The notes: generated by a model not told the origin, from the letters alone. A stretch of 64,000 nt of DNA from DAOUJI01 sp034422875 (GCA_034422875.1 DAOUJI010000066.1:9821-73820), one strand, 5' to 3'. Positions 9,001 to 17,652 are shown, counted from the stretch's first letter. Numbers and translations: made by a program.

Positions 9001-9708
9001 TTAGGCCAGCTTGGCCTCGGCCGCCGGGTCTTCCACCAGCGCCAGGTGGTGGAAGCGTCCGGCTTTTATTTCCTGCACGAGAGTCTCCACCGAGTCCACC
9101 CTGCGGTGAAACTCGGTGGCGGCGGCGCCCAGCGTGTGGAGCCGGTGGGCGTCGCTTCCTCCGACTGTCCTCATCTCTAGCCGAACGCTGAGGTCCAGAG
9201 AAAACTTTGTCTCGCCCTCGGTGGCCCTTCCGTTAATCCCTTCGACAGCGTCACAGACCCCGAATACAGGATCGGCGCAGGCGTCGTCAATCATCTGCCG
9301 GTAGTAGTCGGGCTTATGGGCGTGCTCAGGCTGGAACCGCCTGCGATAGGGATGGGCGGCTATCAACGCGCCTCCCGCCTTCCGTGTCAGCTCGTTGAGG
9401 ACATGCACTTTGTGCATCCCGAACCGGTACTCGGTCAGGCCATAGACCAGCACGTGCCCCGAATCGGTGTTGATTTCGGACCCCGAGAGGACCAGGAAGT
9501 CATGGCGGGCGCTGAGGTCACGTATGGAATTTGCGTCCCAGAAGTAGTCGTGCTCGGTGAAACAGATGGCATCCAGTCCTATTGACTTGGCTTTTTCGAT
9601 AAGCTCATCGGGGCTGACGAAGCTATCATCCGAACGCGGGAAGGAGTGGGTATGGAGGTCGATGATCAACGGGGCTCCAAGCCTTGGGGTCTGGTGGTAG
9701 TTTCCCAC
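9001..9708 (-). CDS. PHP-domain metal-dependent phosphoesterase-like protein
   Basis: The first PHP motif LIIDLHTHSFPRSDD, the second CFTEHDYF, the GSEINT block, an internal IAAHPYR and the C-terminal GGSDAHRLHTLG supply the His/Asp set that binds a multinuclear metal centre in PHP phosphoesterases. At about 235 aa it is a stand-alone PHP protein of the TrpH/YciV-like type; the substrate is not evident. The GTG at 9708 is one start. A TTG at 9669 with GGAG just upstream, giving LIIDLHTHS as the N-terminus, is equally possible. It lies 24 nt upstream of the ABC ATPase gene and is probably cotranscribed. Confidence 0.82.
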   Translation of the reverse strand: MGNYHQTPRLGAPLIIDLHTHSFPRSDDSFVSPDELIEKAKSIGLDAICFTEHDYFWDANSIRDLSARHDFLVLSGSEINTDSGHVLVYGLTEYRFGMHKVHVLNELTRKAGGALIAAHPYRRRFQPEHAHKPDYYRQMIDDACADPVFGVCDAVEGINGRATEGETKFSLDLSVRLEMRTVGGSDAHRLHTLGAAATEFHRRVDSVETLVQEIKAGRFHHLALVEDPAAEAKLA

Positions 9709-9770
9709 CGCTGCCCAGTCTAGTCAACCCTGCTGGCTGACGGCGCCTATGGTGGGCCTATGCAACATCT

Positions 9771-9792
9771 CTTCCCCTTCTCGAGGGGGAAG
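9771..9792. repeat. Short palindrome between the PHP gene and carA
   Basis: CTTCCCC (9771-9777) and GGGGAAG (9786-9792) form a hairpin of the form commonly scattered in intergenic DNA of such genomes. It could also end carA-operon transcripts, but no clear U-run follows on either strand. Confidence 0.35.
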
Positions 9793-9814
9793 ATTGAGAT
9801 GGGAGTGAAAATGG

Positions 9815-10957
9815 CTACTCGGGAACCATATCCAGGAAGCGGTCGAAGACTTCCTCGTTGTCCCGTGGGCCGGGAGAAGCTTCCGAGTGGTACTGGATGG
9901 TCAACACGGGCAATTCTGCGTGCTTCAACCCCTCGACCGTGCCGTCGTGGAGGTTCACCTGGGTAACCTCTAACCCTGGCGGAAGTGAGCGAGGGTCGAC
10001 GGCATAGCCGTGGTTCTGGGCGGTAATGTGCACCCGTCCGGTGAGGAGGTCCTTCACCGGGTGGTTTGCTCCCCGGTGCCCGAACTTGAGTTTGAAGGTG
10101 TCGGCCCCAAAGGCACGGGCTATGACCTGGTGGCCGAGGCATATCCCCATCAAAGGGACCTTCCCAACTAAGCTCCTAGCAGTCCCGACCAACTCGTCCA
10201 GCAGGGCTGGGTCACCGGGTCCGGGAGAGAAGAGCACGCCTGAGGGATTCAGCGCCATGATTTCCTCGGCAGTGGAGGACCCTGGGACTGCGATAACCTG
10301 GCAACCCCGGCGGTTCAGTAGCCGCAGAATGTTGTACTTGAGGCCCATGTCGGTGACTACGATGCGCCGTTCGTTCCCAGAAGCTGGGGTGGCGTTATGG
10401 TCCCAGGAGTAGGGTTCGCGAGTTGACACCCTGGACACGAAGTCCTGGCTGTCGTACCTGGGCAAGTCCCTGATTCGCGCCAGGGCGCCTTCAGGAGCGA
10501 TTTCCGTGAGAAACGACGACGCCTCTCGCCCCGCACCCGTGACGCCCCCATCGCCGGGCTGGACTATCCCCATCATCACCCCCCGAGTACGGAGTCGGCG
10601 GGTTATGGCCCTGGTGTCCACTCCCTGAATGGCCGGAATGTTCTGAGACTCCAGGAAACTGTGAAGGCTCATGTTGCTCAGGCCGTGGCTTGGATAGTCG
10701 CAGTGCTCTCTGACCACCAGCCCGGCCACCTGAATCTGCCGGGACTCGAAGTCTTGGGGGTTGATGCCGTAGTTGCCGGCCAACGGATAGGTCAACACCA
10801 CGATTTGCCCGGCGTAGGACGGGTCGGTCAGGACCTCCTGGTAGCCGGTCATGGAAGTGTTGAATACGACTTCTCCGTGCCCGAGAATGGCCGCCCCTAG
10901 GGCCTCGCCCCGGAAGGACGACCCGTCTTCCAACGTCAAATAAGCCGTTTCAGTCAA
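9815..10957 (-). CDS. carA: Carbamoyl-phosphate synthase small (glutaminase) subunit
   Basis: CarA hydrolyses glutamine and channels ammonia to CarB for carbamoyl phosphate, feeding pyrimidine and arginine synthesis. The protein (380 aa, normal) begins AYLTLEDGSSFRGEALGA, the CarA N-terminal domain. The class I glutamine amidotransferase part has the nucleophile elbow GICLGHQ, then NHGYAVD, and the His-Glu pair in QYHSEASPGP. It lies 24 nt after pyrB; the first in-frame start is TTG at 10957. carB is not in the window; the next gene leftwards is unrelated. It should be controlled by the PyrR leader upstream of pyrR. Confidence 0.95.
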   Translation of the reverse strand: MTETAYLTLEDGSSFRGEALGAAILGHGEVVFNTSMTGYQEVLTDPSYAGQIVVLTYPLAGNYGINPQDFESRQIQVAGLVVREHCDYPSHGLSNMSLHSFLESQNIPAIQGVDTRAITRRLRTRGVMMGIVQPGDGGVTGAGREASSFLTEIAPEGALARIRDLPRYDSQDFVSRVSTREPYSWDHNATPASGNERRIVVTDMGLKYNILRLLNRRGCQVIAVPGSSTAEEIMALNPSGVLFSPGPGDPALLDELVGTARSLVGKVPLMGICLGHQVIARAFGADTFKLKFGHRGANHPVKDLLTGRVHITAQNHGYAVDPRSLPPGLEVTQVNLHDGTVEGLKHAELPVLTIQYHSEASPGPRDNEEVFDRFLDMVPE

Positions 10958-10981
10958 TAACAGCTACACCCTTCCCATTTT

Positions 10982-12358
10982 TTAGCTGTGGACCTTACCA
11001 TGAGAGGGCTCCAAGGCTTGCGCCGGAGCTGCCTGTTCTTCTGTGTAGAAGGTGTACCTCTGGAGGTCCGGCTCCTCAGCGGGAAACTCTTCGATAGGGC
11101 GCCGAGCGTCCTCGCCCGGATGGGCGAAATGAGAGGGGCGGACGGCCCGCTCACAGTAACAGCAGATGAACCGCGTCACCGGAGCCGTGCGCAACGAAAA
11201 CCGGGCCGTCGTACTCATTGGCTCGTTGTTCACGGCACAGGACGGATTGTCGCATCTGATGTTCCCGGACACTTCCATGGGCGCCTCAACAATCCGATGT
11301 TCGTTCTCTCCTCTTGTTCTCCAGGGGTGAAGCCCAAGCATTAGCGCGATCAGGGCCATTCGGACCGGCACTCCGTTCCGGGCCTGCTCGAAATATTTGC
11401 TCCGGCTGTCGGTGTCCACGTCGGGGGATATTTCGTCCACCCTGGGCAGGGGATGCAGCACGACGGCTTTGGAAAAATCTGGCTGCTTCAGAACATCGGC
11501 GTTGATTCGCGGGTAGCGCCCTGGGGAAGCCTGCCCCTTTCCATCCGCGTCCCTTTCGGCCTGTCTCCGGGTCACGTAGAAGGCCAGGGAATCGTCCTGG
11601 CCCAGCTCCAACTCAGCGGACCCGAACAGCGTCAGACTGTGTGGTTCGCTTGGAGTCATGTAAATGGCGTCTACGATGCCTCCTTCAGCGCTTGAGTCCT
11701 CGCCATAGAGGGCAGACAGCCCGGCGTGGCGGACCTCTTGAGTGGGTATTCCATATTCGGTCTCTATCTTGTCGACTACGTGCTCCGGCAACCCCAACCC
11801 TTCGCCGGGTAGACAAATCACCCCTGACCCGAACCGGAGAAGCGCGTACACCAGGGAGTGGACCGTGCGGCCGTTCTTCAGGTCTCCGCACAGGACGATT
11901 TTTCTACCTTCCAGTGTGCCGAATTGCTTGCGCAGGGTGTAGAGGTCAAGCAAGGTCTGGGTAGGATGCTCGTGGCCTCCGTCGCCCGCGTTGATGACAG
12001 GAACATCGCTGTAGTCGGCTGCAAGACGGCTGGCGCCTTCCCACGGGTGGCGCAGGACTATGAAGTCGGAGTACCCGCTCCATATGCGGATAGTGTCGGC
12101 CAGCGTCTCGCCCTTTTCGACAGATGACGTGCGGGGGTCGGCTACAGTGACCGCCGAGCCGCCCAGTCGTTTCATGGCCGCCTCGAAGGAGCCGCGTGTG
12201 CGGGTGCTGGGCTCCAGGAACAGGCTTCCCATGATTTTCTTGGAAGCCATACCATAGAAGCTGTCCCTGTCGGTTTCTACCGCCAAGGCCAGGTCCAGGA
12301 TGTCTTCGATCTGGCCCACAGACAGGTCGTCGATGGAGACAAGGCTGCCTTTATACAT
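10982..12358 (-). CDS. pyrB: Aspartate carbamoyltransferase with fused PyrI-type zinc domain
   Basis: Residues 1-345 are the catalytic chain: FLEPSTRTRGSFE (carbamoyl-phosphate loop), HPTQTLLDLYT and VVLHPLPRVDE. After a linker, residues 366-405 carry C369-x4-C374 and C399-x2-C402, with NNEP and CCYCERAV between and after. This is the zinc-binding pattern of the regulatory chain PyrI. The N-terminal nucleotide-binding domain of PyrI is missing, so the fusion would keep the structural zinc contact without the ATP/CTP site. A further ~55-residue acidic tail follows. PyrB-PyrI fusions are, as I recall, known from a few bacteria. The ATG overlaps the pyrR end by 8 nt. Confidence 0.93.
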   Translation of the reverse strand: MYKGSLVSIDDLSVGQIEDILDLALAVETDRDSFYGMASKKIMGSLFLEPSTRTRGSFEAAMKRLGGSAVTVADPRTSSVEKGETLADTIRIWSGYSDFIVLRHPWEGASRLAADYSDVPVINAGDGGHEHPTQTLLDLYTLRKQFGTLEGRKIVLCGDLKNGRTVHSLVYALLRFGSGVICLPGEGLGLPEHVVDKIETEYGIPTQEVRHAGLSALYGEDSSAEGGIVDAIYMTPSEPHSLTLFGSAELELGQDDSLAFYVTRRQAERDADGKGQASPGRYPRINADVLKQPDFSKAVVLHPLPRVDEISPDVDTDSRSKYFEQARNGVPVRMALIALMLGLHPWRTRGENEHRIVEAPMEVSGNIRCDNPSCAVNNEPMSTTARFSLRTAPVTRFICCYCERAVRPSHFAHPGEDARRPIEEFPAEEPDLQRYTFYTEEQAAPAQALEPSHGKVHS

Positions 12359-12938
12359 TAGCGGCGCCTCCCCACTGCCGTTGGGCGACTGAGTTGGAGT
12401 CGAGGACCACCTCGTCGCTGCCGTCCACTTCGGCCACCCTGACTCGCACCGTTTCGCCGCGGCTTGTGGGGATGTTCTTCCCCACGTAGTCGGCCCTTAT
12501 CGGAAGCTCTCTGTGCCCCCTGTCCACCAGCACAGCCAGCTGCACTCGCTGTGGCCTGCCCAGGTCGGTCAGCGCGTCCAGGGCCGCTCGGGCCGTCCTC
12601 CCGGTGTAGAGGACATCGTCGACGAGCACGATGCGCCTGCCCTCCACTTCCATAGGCGAACCTTCGGCCACGGCCCTGAGTCTGGGCCTGGGAATGTCGT
12701 CCCTGTAGGGACGGATGTCCAGCTCGTACACCGGAGTTTCTGCGTTCTCGAAACTCAGGATGGCGTCGGTGATCCGTTGGGCCAGTGGAAGACCCCGCGT
12801 GCGTATCCCCACAAGCGCGAGGTCCTCAACCCCCTGGTGGCGTTCCACGATTTCGTGGGCGATGCGGGAGAGGATTCTCCGGACGCCGTTGGCGTCCAGG
12901 ACCACGCTTGCCGCATGTTTTGCCGCTCTCTCGGCCAT
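12351..12938 (-). CDS. pyrR: PyrR, pyrimidine operon attenuator / uracil phosphoribosyltransferase
   Basis: PyrR binds UMP/UTP and the pyr leader RNA to shut down the operon, and often has UPRTase activity. The 195-aa protein shows LVGIRTRGLPLAQRI, DIRPYRDD and the PRPP loop VLVDDVLYTGRT, then LVDRGHRELPIRADYVGKN, all standard PyrR blocks. The ATG at 12938 is chosen over the adjacent TTG at 12941: it lies 7-8 nt after AAGGG, which is itself the 3' side of the leader terminator. It is the first gene of pyrR-pyrB-carA. pyrC, usual between pyrB and carA in many Gram-positive-type operons, is absent here. Confidence 0.94.
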   Translation of the reverse strand: MAERAAKHAASVVLDANGVRRILSRIAHEIVERHQGVEDLALVGIRTRGLPLAQRITDAILSFENAETPVYELDIRPYRDDIPRPRLRAVAEGSPMEVEGRRIVLVDDVLYTGRTARAALDALTDLGRPQRVQLAVLVDRGHRELPIRADYVGKNIPTSRGETVRVRVAEVDGSDEVVLDSNSVAQRQWGGAANV

Positions 12939-12969
12939 CAAAAAACCCTTGCCTGCGCTGACAAGGGTT
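12939..12969 (-). terminator. pyr leader attenuator terminator
   Basis: An 8-bp perfect stem (12962-12969 with 12944-12951) and a 10-nt loop are followed by TTTTTT immediately before the pyrR ATG. It is the terminator half of the PyrR switch. Confidence 0.85.
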
Positions 12970-13032
12970 GCATTGCTCCCCAGGGGAAGGGGTATGAGTT
13001 AAGAGCAGCCGCCTTGCCAGCCTCACCGGACT
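12939..13032 (-). promoter_or_regulatory. PyrR-responsive attenuation leader
   Basis: Read on the minus strand, 13032-13012 contains AGTCCGGTGAGGCTGG followed by CAAGG, a very close match to the PyrR-binding consensus ARUCCNGNGAGGYU. Downstream, AACCCTTG (12969-12962) and CAAGGGTT (12951-12944) form a Rho-independent terminator with a run of six T, ending at the pyrR start codon. CAAGG of the PyrR box can pair with CCTTG of the terminator 5' strand, a candidate antiterminator. The terminator 3' strand includes the pyrR Shine-Dalgarno sequence, so the hairpin could block translation as well as transcription. Expected action: high UMP, PyrR bound, operon off. Confidence 0.88.
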
Positions 13033-13193
13033 GATTTAAAGGATTGGCTTCCGACTATTCGATTTTCTTGGTTGAGAGGAATCTTATCAGGGCAGAACCT
13101 CATCTGCAAGGGAGTGTGTTCATCCAAAACGCATTGACTGGCAGGTATTCAAGAAACGCCCAAATAGCGCTAACATACTCGGAAGGCGATGCA

Positions 13194-14402
13194 ATGAGCA
13201 TTCTGCGTAGTAGGAGGTGTGCCTTGCGACTCTTATCTTTGACGCGGATTGTCTTGCTGGGGTTGCTGGCGATTATTTTGTCGGCGGCCATGGCTTGCGG
13301 TGGGGACGGGGACGATGATCCCTTAGTGATAGGCGTGATGGAATCTCTCACTGGACCAGGCCAGACCTACGGGACTGTGGCCGTTCAGGCAAAAGAGATG
13401 GCCGTTGAAGAGATTAACGCGGCAGGCGGCATCAACGGACGCATGTTGGAACTCATCGTCGAAGACTCCAAGTGCGCCGCCCAGGACTCGATAACCGCTT
13501 ACAGAAAGCTTACCGACGTGGACGGGGTCAAAATCATCCTGGGAACTTCCTGCAGCGGAGCCATGCTGGGCGCAGCCCCCCTGGCTGAAGCGGACGGAGT
13601 GATAATGTTCTCCGGCCTGGCCACCAACCCCGACATCGCCGACGCCGGCGACTACATCTTCCGGACCTCGTTGAGCGACGTCCAGTTGGGCATCGACACC
13701 GGCAATGTCATGTGGGCGGACGGCGCCCGCAGGCTGGCCACCATTACCGAGGCGACCGACTACGCAGAGGGCGTCAGGCGGACGACAGTCGAGCAGTTCC
13801 AGAAGCTGGGCGGCGAATTGGTCGCGGAGGAACGCTACGCCTCCGACGTCACCGACTTCAGGACCCAATTGACCAAGCTGTTGAACGCGAACCCGGATGC
13901 GTTGCACATAGCGGCTCAGTCCGAGTCCTCCGGAGGCACGATTGTCAAGCAAGCTCGAGAGGTGGGCTACGAAGGGCCGATGTACTCCGAGGTCGTCCCA
14001 GTGGGCGCCACCGCACTGGAGATCGCCGGCGAGGCGGCTACTGGCCTCAAGGCCATCCAGACCGACCTCGACCCCAATAACACCAAGGCCCAGGAAGTGC
14101 TCGCAAACTTCCGGGCAAAATACGACTACGTCACCCTGGCCTGGTATCTGGGTTCCGCCTACGATGACGTGTACATTGCAGCCGAGTGTCTGAAGCAGAC
14201 CGAGGACGACCAGGACGCAGACGGCTTCAGGGACTGCATGTACGGCATAACCTGGAGCGGGACCATAGGAGACAATTACAGCTTCGACGATAAGGGCGAG
14301 GTTGTCGGCCTGTCCAACGTCGTTGTAGAGATCCTGCCTCTTGCCGAAAGGACTGAGGAGAACCAGGGGTACAAGGTGTTGGGACCGGCTCCTACCCAGT
14401 AG
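13194..14402 (+). CDS. livK: Branched-chain amino acid-type ABC transporter substrate-binding lipoprotein
   Basis: The chosen ATG follows GGAAGG by 7 nt and gives a lipoprotein signal: Arg-rich n-region, hydrophobic core, lipobox LSAAMAC with acylated Cys, then an acidic linker. The mature part fits the LivJ/LivK type I periplasmic fold: PLVIGVMESLTGPG, the block EMAVEEINAAGGINGR, VKIILGTSCSGAMLGAAPLAE. The ligand may be an amino acid, amide or aromatic acid; sequence alone does not decide. It is first in a five-gene importer operon, and a strong stem-loop follows its stop, fitting the higher dose needed for the binding protein. The frame is open further upstream (13044), but that part is not protein-like. 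Confidence 0.9.
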   Translation: MSILRSRRCALRLLSLTRIVLLGLLAIILSAAMACGGDGDDDPLVIGVMESLTGPGQTYGTVAVQAKEMAVEEINAAGGINGRMLELIVEDSKCAAQDSITAYRKLTDVDGVKIILGTSCSGAMLGAAPLAEADGVIMFSGLATNPDIADAGDYIFRTSLSDVQLGIDTGNVMWADGARRLATITEATDYAEGVRRTTVEQFQKLGGELVAEERYASDVTDFRTQLTKLLNANPDALHIAAQSESSGGTIVKQAREVGYEGPMYSEVVPVGATALEIAGEAATGLKAIQTDLDPNNTKAQEVLANFRAKYDYVTLAWYLGSAYDDVYIAAECLKQTEDDQDADGFRDCMYGITWSGTIGDNYSFDDKGEVVGLSNVVVEILPLAERTEENQGYKVLGPAPTQ

Positions 14403-14414
14403 AATCCAAGCATA

Positions 14415-14442
14415 GCCGCTGGGCCGGGACTGGCCCAGCGGC
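14415..14442 (+). promoter_or_regulatory. Intercistronic stem-loop after the binding-protein gene
   Basis: GCCGCTGGGCC (14415-14425) and GGCCCAGCGGC (14432-14442) form a perfect 11-bp stem with a 6-nt loop. No T-run follows, so it more probably protects the binding-protein mRNA 3' end, or partly attenuates, than ends the operon. Confidence 0.6.
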
Positions 14443-14472
14443 ATATTCCGGAAGCGTCCAGCTAAAGTTCCT

Positions 14473-15834
14473 TTGGGGGTCCGCTTGATTGTACGCGGTG
14501 TCGGTTCGGGCAGGCTCCTCGCCGTCACACTGGCAACGATGGCGGCGGCCTATGTCGTCTGGAAGATAACCCAGTCCCCCGAACAGGCCACTCAATTCGC
14601 CTTTAACGGGCTGTCCGTCGGGGCGGTGTACGCTCTGCTTGCCATGGGGTTCACCCTGGTGTACAGCACCGTCTGGTTCTTTGACCTGTACTATGGAGCC
14701 GCAGCGGCTATAGGCGCCTACGGCGTTTTCTACCTGAGGTCCCACGACACACTGGGGGGCCAGTACGAAGTTAACGAGATCTACGTTAACGTGTTGTTCG
14801 CCGCCACGGTAGCCGGAGTCGCCGCCTGGGCCATAAACGCCGGCCTGCCAACCCGCATCAGGGACCGATTTAAGTCCGCTGTGCGTCCGGGCATCGGACT
14901 GCTGGCCGCAGGCGTGGGGGTCTACACGGGTTTCGTGCTTTCCTACCCAGGCGAATTGAACCTGTTGCTCGCTCCTGCCGTCGGCGCTTTGACGGGAGTT
15001 GTGGTCCTCTGGATGCTGCACCGAGGATTCGGGCTCATTTCCGACAGGGGAGGCGCCTGGGGGTTCATAACCGCCGTCGGCGGAATTGGAGCCGCTGCAC
15101 TCGGAGGGTATTGTGGGTACCTGGTGGCCAATGCCCCCGGTTCCCAGCTCTACCTGAGCTGGGGAGTGTCGTGCGTGCTGGCGGGAACCGTCGGCCTCGG
15201 TCTCTACAAGGGGATGTACGTGTACATGAGGGTGCGGGCGAGATCTCCCCTAATCATGCTGGTGGCGTCCCTGGGGGTCCTGCTGGCGCTGACCGCAGCA
15301 ATCACCATCGTATTCCAGACCGCCGCTCGTCCCCTGCCCGAGGCGTTCGGAGGTGACCCCTGGACCCTTGGGGGGGCACATATCAAGGGGTTCAACGTAT
15401 TCACCATCGGGGTGGCCCTGGCGGGCTTTGTGGTCTTGTTGCTGGTTCTCAAGTTGACAGCGTTCGGAAAGGCTGTGCGAGCCATCGGCGACGACGAAGA
15501 GGTGTCGAAGGTGGTGGGAATAAACACCACCGTGATAATCGCAGCAGTGTTCTTTATAGGCGCCGTATATGCGGCAATGGCAGGAATTCTGACCGGCCAC
15601 GACACCGCCATCCAGCCAAGAATGGGCCTGCTGCTCCTCTTGAAAGGCTGGATTGCCTCTGTGGTCGGAGGCATCGGAAACCTCTATGGGGCCATCGTCG
15701 GCGGATTCGCTCTGGGGATGATCGAGCAGTTTGGCATCTGGGACTTGGCTGGGGAATGGAAGGACGTCATTGCCTTTATGGTACTGATCTTGTTCTTGTC
15801 ATTCTGGCCCCGGGGTCTGTTGCCCAGAAAGTGA
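14473..15834 (+). CDS. livH: LivH-type permease, unusually long
   Basis: The N-terminal block FNGLSVGAVYALLAMGFTLVYSTV and the C-terminal block (VRAIGDDEEVSKVVGINTT, the loop facing the ATPase, then MGLLLLLKGWIASVVGGIGNLYGAIVGG) identify LivH. At 453 aa it exceeds the usual ~290-300. The extra ~150 residues (about 105-250) form an insert with several Gly/Ala-rich hydrophobic segments between the early transmembrane helices and the core block LIMLVASLGVLLALT. The start is uncertain: TTG at 14473 lacks a clear Shine-Dalgarno, while TTG at 14485 has GGGGG 5 nt upstream. It ends 4 nt before livM. Confidence 0.88.
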   Translation: MGVRLIVRGVGSGRLLAVTLATMAAAYVVWKITQSPEQATQFAFNGLSVGAVYALLAMGFTLVYSTVWFFDLYYGAAAAIGAYGVFYLRSHDTLGGQYEVNEIYVNVLFAATVAGVAAWAINAGLPTRIRDRFKSAVRPGIGLLAAGVGVYTGFVLSYPGELNLLLAPAVGALTGVVVLWMLHRGFGLISDRGGAWGFITAVGGIGAAALGGYCGYLVANAPGSQLYLSWGVSCVLAGTVGLGLYKGMYVYMRVRARSPLIMLVASLGVLLALTAAITIVFQTAARPLPEAFGGDPWTLGGAHIKGFNVFTIGVALAGFVVLLLVLKLTAFGKAVRAIGDDEEVSKVVGINTTVIIAAVFFIGAVYAAMAGILTGHDTAIQPRMGLLLLLKGWIASVVGGIGNLYGAIVGGFALGMIEQFGIWDLAGEWKDVIAFMVLILFLSFWPRGLLPRK

Positions 15835-15838
15835 TAGC

Positions 15839-16894
15839 GTGAAGACGGAATCGAGGAGATTAGGAGCGCTGACGAATCTTCGGCTTGACCGCCAGGAGCT
15901 TCTGGCGGCCGCCAGGGGCAACATAGAGCTTTGGGCGAACCTGCTTATCGTCTCGTGGGCCATCGGGTTCATGCTGTGGCAGGGTGTCGGATTCGCCATA
16001 GCCATTGGAACAGTGTTCGGCATCTGGGCGATACTGGCGGTGAGCCTTAACCTGGTGGTGGGCTTCACTGGGCTGTTGTCGGTGGGCCATATAGGCTTCT
16101 TCGGAATCGGCGCCTACACTACGGCGATTCTCACCTCGGAAGCGTCGTACGACCAACTGCGCACCGGGGCGATACCCACATTCGATTGGCCGTTCTTTGC
16201 GGCTCTGCCGGTCGGCATGGTCCTGGCCGGTCTGGTGGCCATTGTAGTGGGAGTCGTGTTCAACCGGTTCAGGGACGACATCTTCGTCCTCGTCTCCTTT
16301 GGATTCGCCATTATCAGCTTCAACGTCTTCCTGAACTGGCGGGACCTCACCCGGGGCGCATTCGGCATCCACGAGGTGCCCCGTCCCGTCATAGGCGGAT
16401 GGACATTCAACGGAGAATTGGAATTTCTTGTTCTTGTTCTGGTGTTCCTGGCCATCATCATGCTCATTTCCTGGTTCATAGTCACGTCGTCTTTCGGGCG
16501 AGTGCTTACAGCCATAAGAGAGGACGAGCAGGCCATTGGAGTGTTCGGCTACCAGGCGACCCAATACAAGCTTGCCGTGTGGACCATCTCGGCCATGATG
16601 GCGGGTCTGGCCGGAGGTCTGTTCTCTGCGTGGACCAGCTTCGTGGACCCCAACTCCTTCATCCTGCTGGAGTCCATGCTCCTGGTAGCCATAGTCATAC
16701 TCGGAGGCTTGGCCACTATATGGGGGTCCCTCTTGGGGGCAATGGCCTTCGTACTGCTGGAAGAGGGGATGCGCTTCATCCCAGGCCTGCCCACCGAATA
16801 TATCGGTCAAGCCAGGCTGGTCATCCTGGGAATACTCCTGGCGTTGCTCATGCTGTTCAGGCCCCAGGGTCTGGTCGGGAGGTACAGGCTATGA
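15839..16894 (+). CDS. livM: LivM-type permease
   Basis: A 351-aa integral membrane protein with the LivM core ILAVSLNLVVGFTGLLSVGH followed by IGFFGIGAY. It also has the cytoplasmic EAA-like loop VLTAIREDEQAIGVFGYQ and the C-terminal block MLLVAIVILGGLATIWGSLLG (split in the family by a Gly-rich turn). It forms the membrane channel with LivH. The start is GTG, 4 nt after the livH stop; its own stop overlaps the livG start as ATGA, indicating translational coupling. Confidence 0.92.
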   Translation: MKTESRRLGALTNLRLDRQELLAAARGNIELWANLLIVSWAIGFMLWQGVGFAIAIGTVFGIWAILAVSLNLVVGFTGLLSVGHIGFFGIGAYTTAILTSEASYDQLRTGAIPTFDWPFFAALPVGMVLAGLVAIVVGVVFNRFRDDIFVLVSFGFAIISFNVFLNWRDLTRGAFGIHEVPRPVIGGWTFNGELEFLVLVLVFLAIIMLISWFIVTSSFGRVLTAIREDEQAIGVFGYQATQYKLAVWTISAMMAGLAGGLFSAWTSFVDPNSFILLESMLLVAIVILGGLATIWGSLLGAMAFVLLEEGMRFIPGLPTEYIGQARLVILGILLALLMLFRPQGLVGRYRL

Positions 16895-17652
16895 GCGAAG
16901 AACTCGTCCAATCGGGCGACTCTTATGCCATTGAGACAGTTGAAATCTCCAAGCACTTCGGCGCGGTTCACGCGGTCGACGAGCTCACCGTGTCTATTCC
17001 CAAGAAGGGAATGACCAGCATCGTGGGTCCCAACGGGTCGGGGAAGTCCACACTCATCAACCTGCTGACCGGCACATTGCCACTCGACGGAGGCATGGTA
17101 ATTATCGACGGGACCGTCCTCACTGAGGTGAAGGCCCACGAGAACCCCGCACACGGCATCACCCGGACATTCCAGGAGGTGCGGCTCTTCGACCAGATGA
17201 CCGTGTGGAATAACGTCATGGTGGTCTTGACCAAGCGCAAGCTTTTCCCCGCTCTGTTCGAACGGACCAAGCCCGCATACAGGGAGAAGACTGCGGCAGT
17301 TCTGGAGGACGTGGGCTTGTGGGAAAAACGGAACGACCTGGCCATGAACCTCTCCTACGGACAGAGGAAGCTGCTGGGCATCGGGCGCGCCATGGCAATG
17401 GGAGTGAAGACCTTGATGTTCGACGAGCCCTTTGCCGGACTCTTCCCCCAGATGTTGGAGAAGATGAAAGGGCTCATGAACCAGATGCGGGAAGAGGGGA
17501 ATACCATCATCCTCATCTCTCACAACATGGACATCGTCCGGGAACTGCCGGACCACCTGATCGTCCTGGACAGCGGAAAGCTCCTTGCCCAGGGAGACGT
17601 GCACGAGGTGCTGAGCCGCCCGGAGGTGATAGAGGCGTACCTGGGCGTATAG
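16891..17652 (+). CDS. livG: LivG-type ATP-binding protein
   Basis: ATPase subunit of the importer: Walker A GPNGSGKST, the LivG-typical ITRTFQEVRLFDQMTV after the Q-loop, signature LSYGQRKLLGIGRA, Walker B LMFDEPFAGL and H-loop LISHNMD. At 253 aa it is normal. The frame is open far upstream, but the true start is the ATG overlapping the livM stop by 4 nt. It should pair with LivF as a heterodimer. Confidence 0.93.
   Translation: MSEELVQSGDSYAIETVEISKHFGAVHAVDELTVSIPKKGMTSIVGPNGSGKSTLINLLTGTLPLDGGMVIIDGTVLTEVKAHENPAHGITRTFQEVRLFDQMTVWNNVMVVLTKRKLFPALFERTKPAYREKTAAVLEDVGLWEKRNDLAMNLSYGQRKLLGIGRAMAMGVKTLMFDEPFAGLFPQMLEKMKGLMNQMREEGNTIILISHNMDIVRELPDHLIVLDSGKLLAQGDVHEVLSRPEVIEAYLGV

Noticed and set aside
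13044..13193. N-terminal extension of the binding protein
   Set aside because: The upstream segment is not protein-like and would bury the lipoprotein signal; the ATG at 13194 has a good Shine-Dalgarno.
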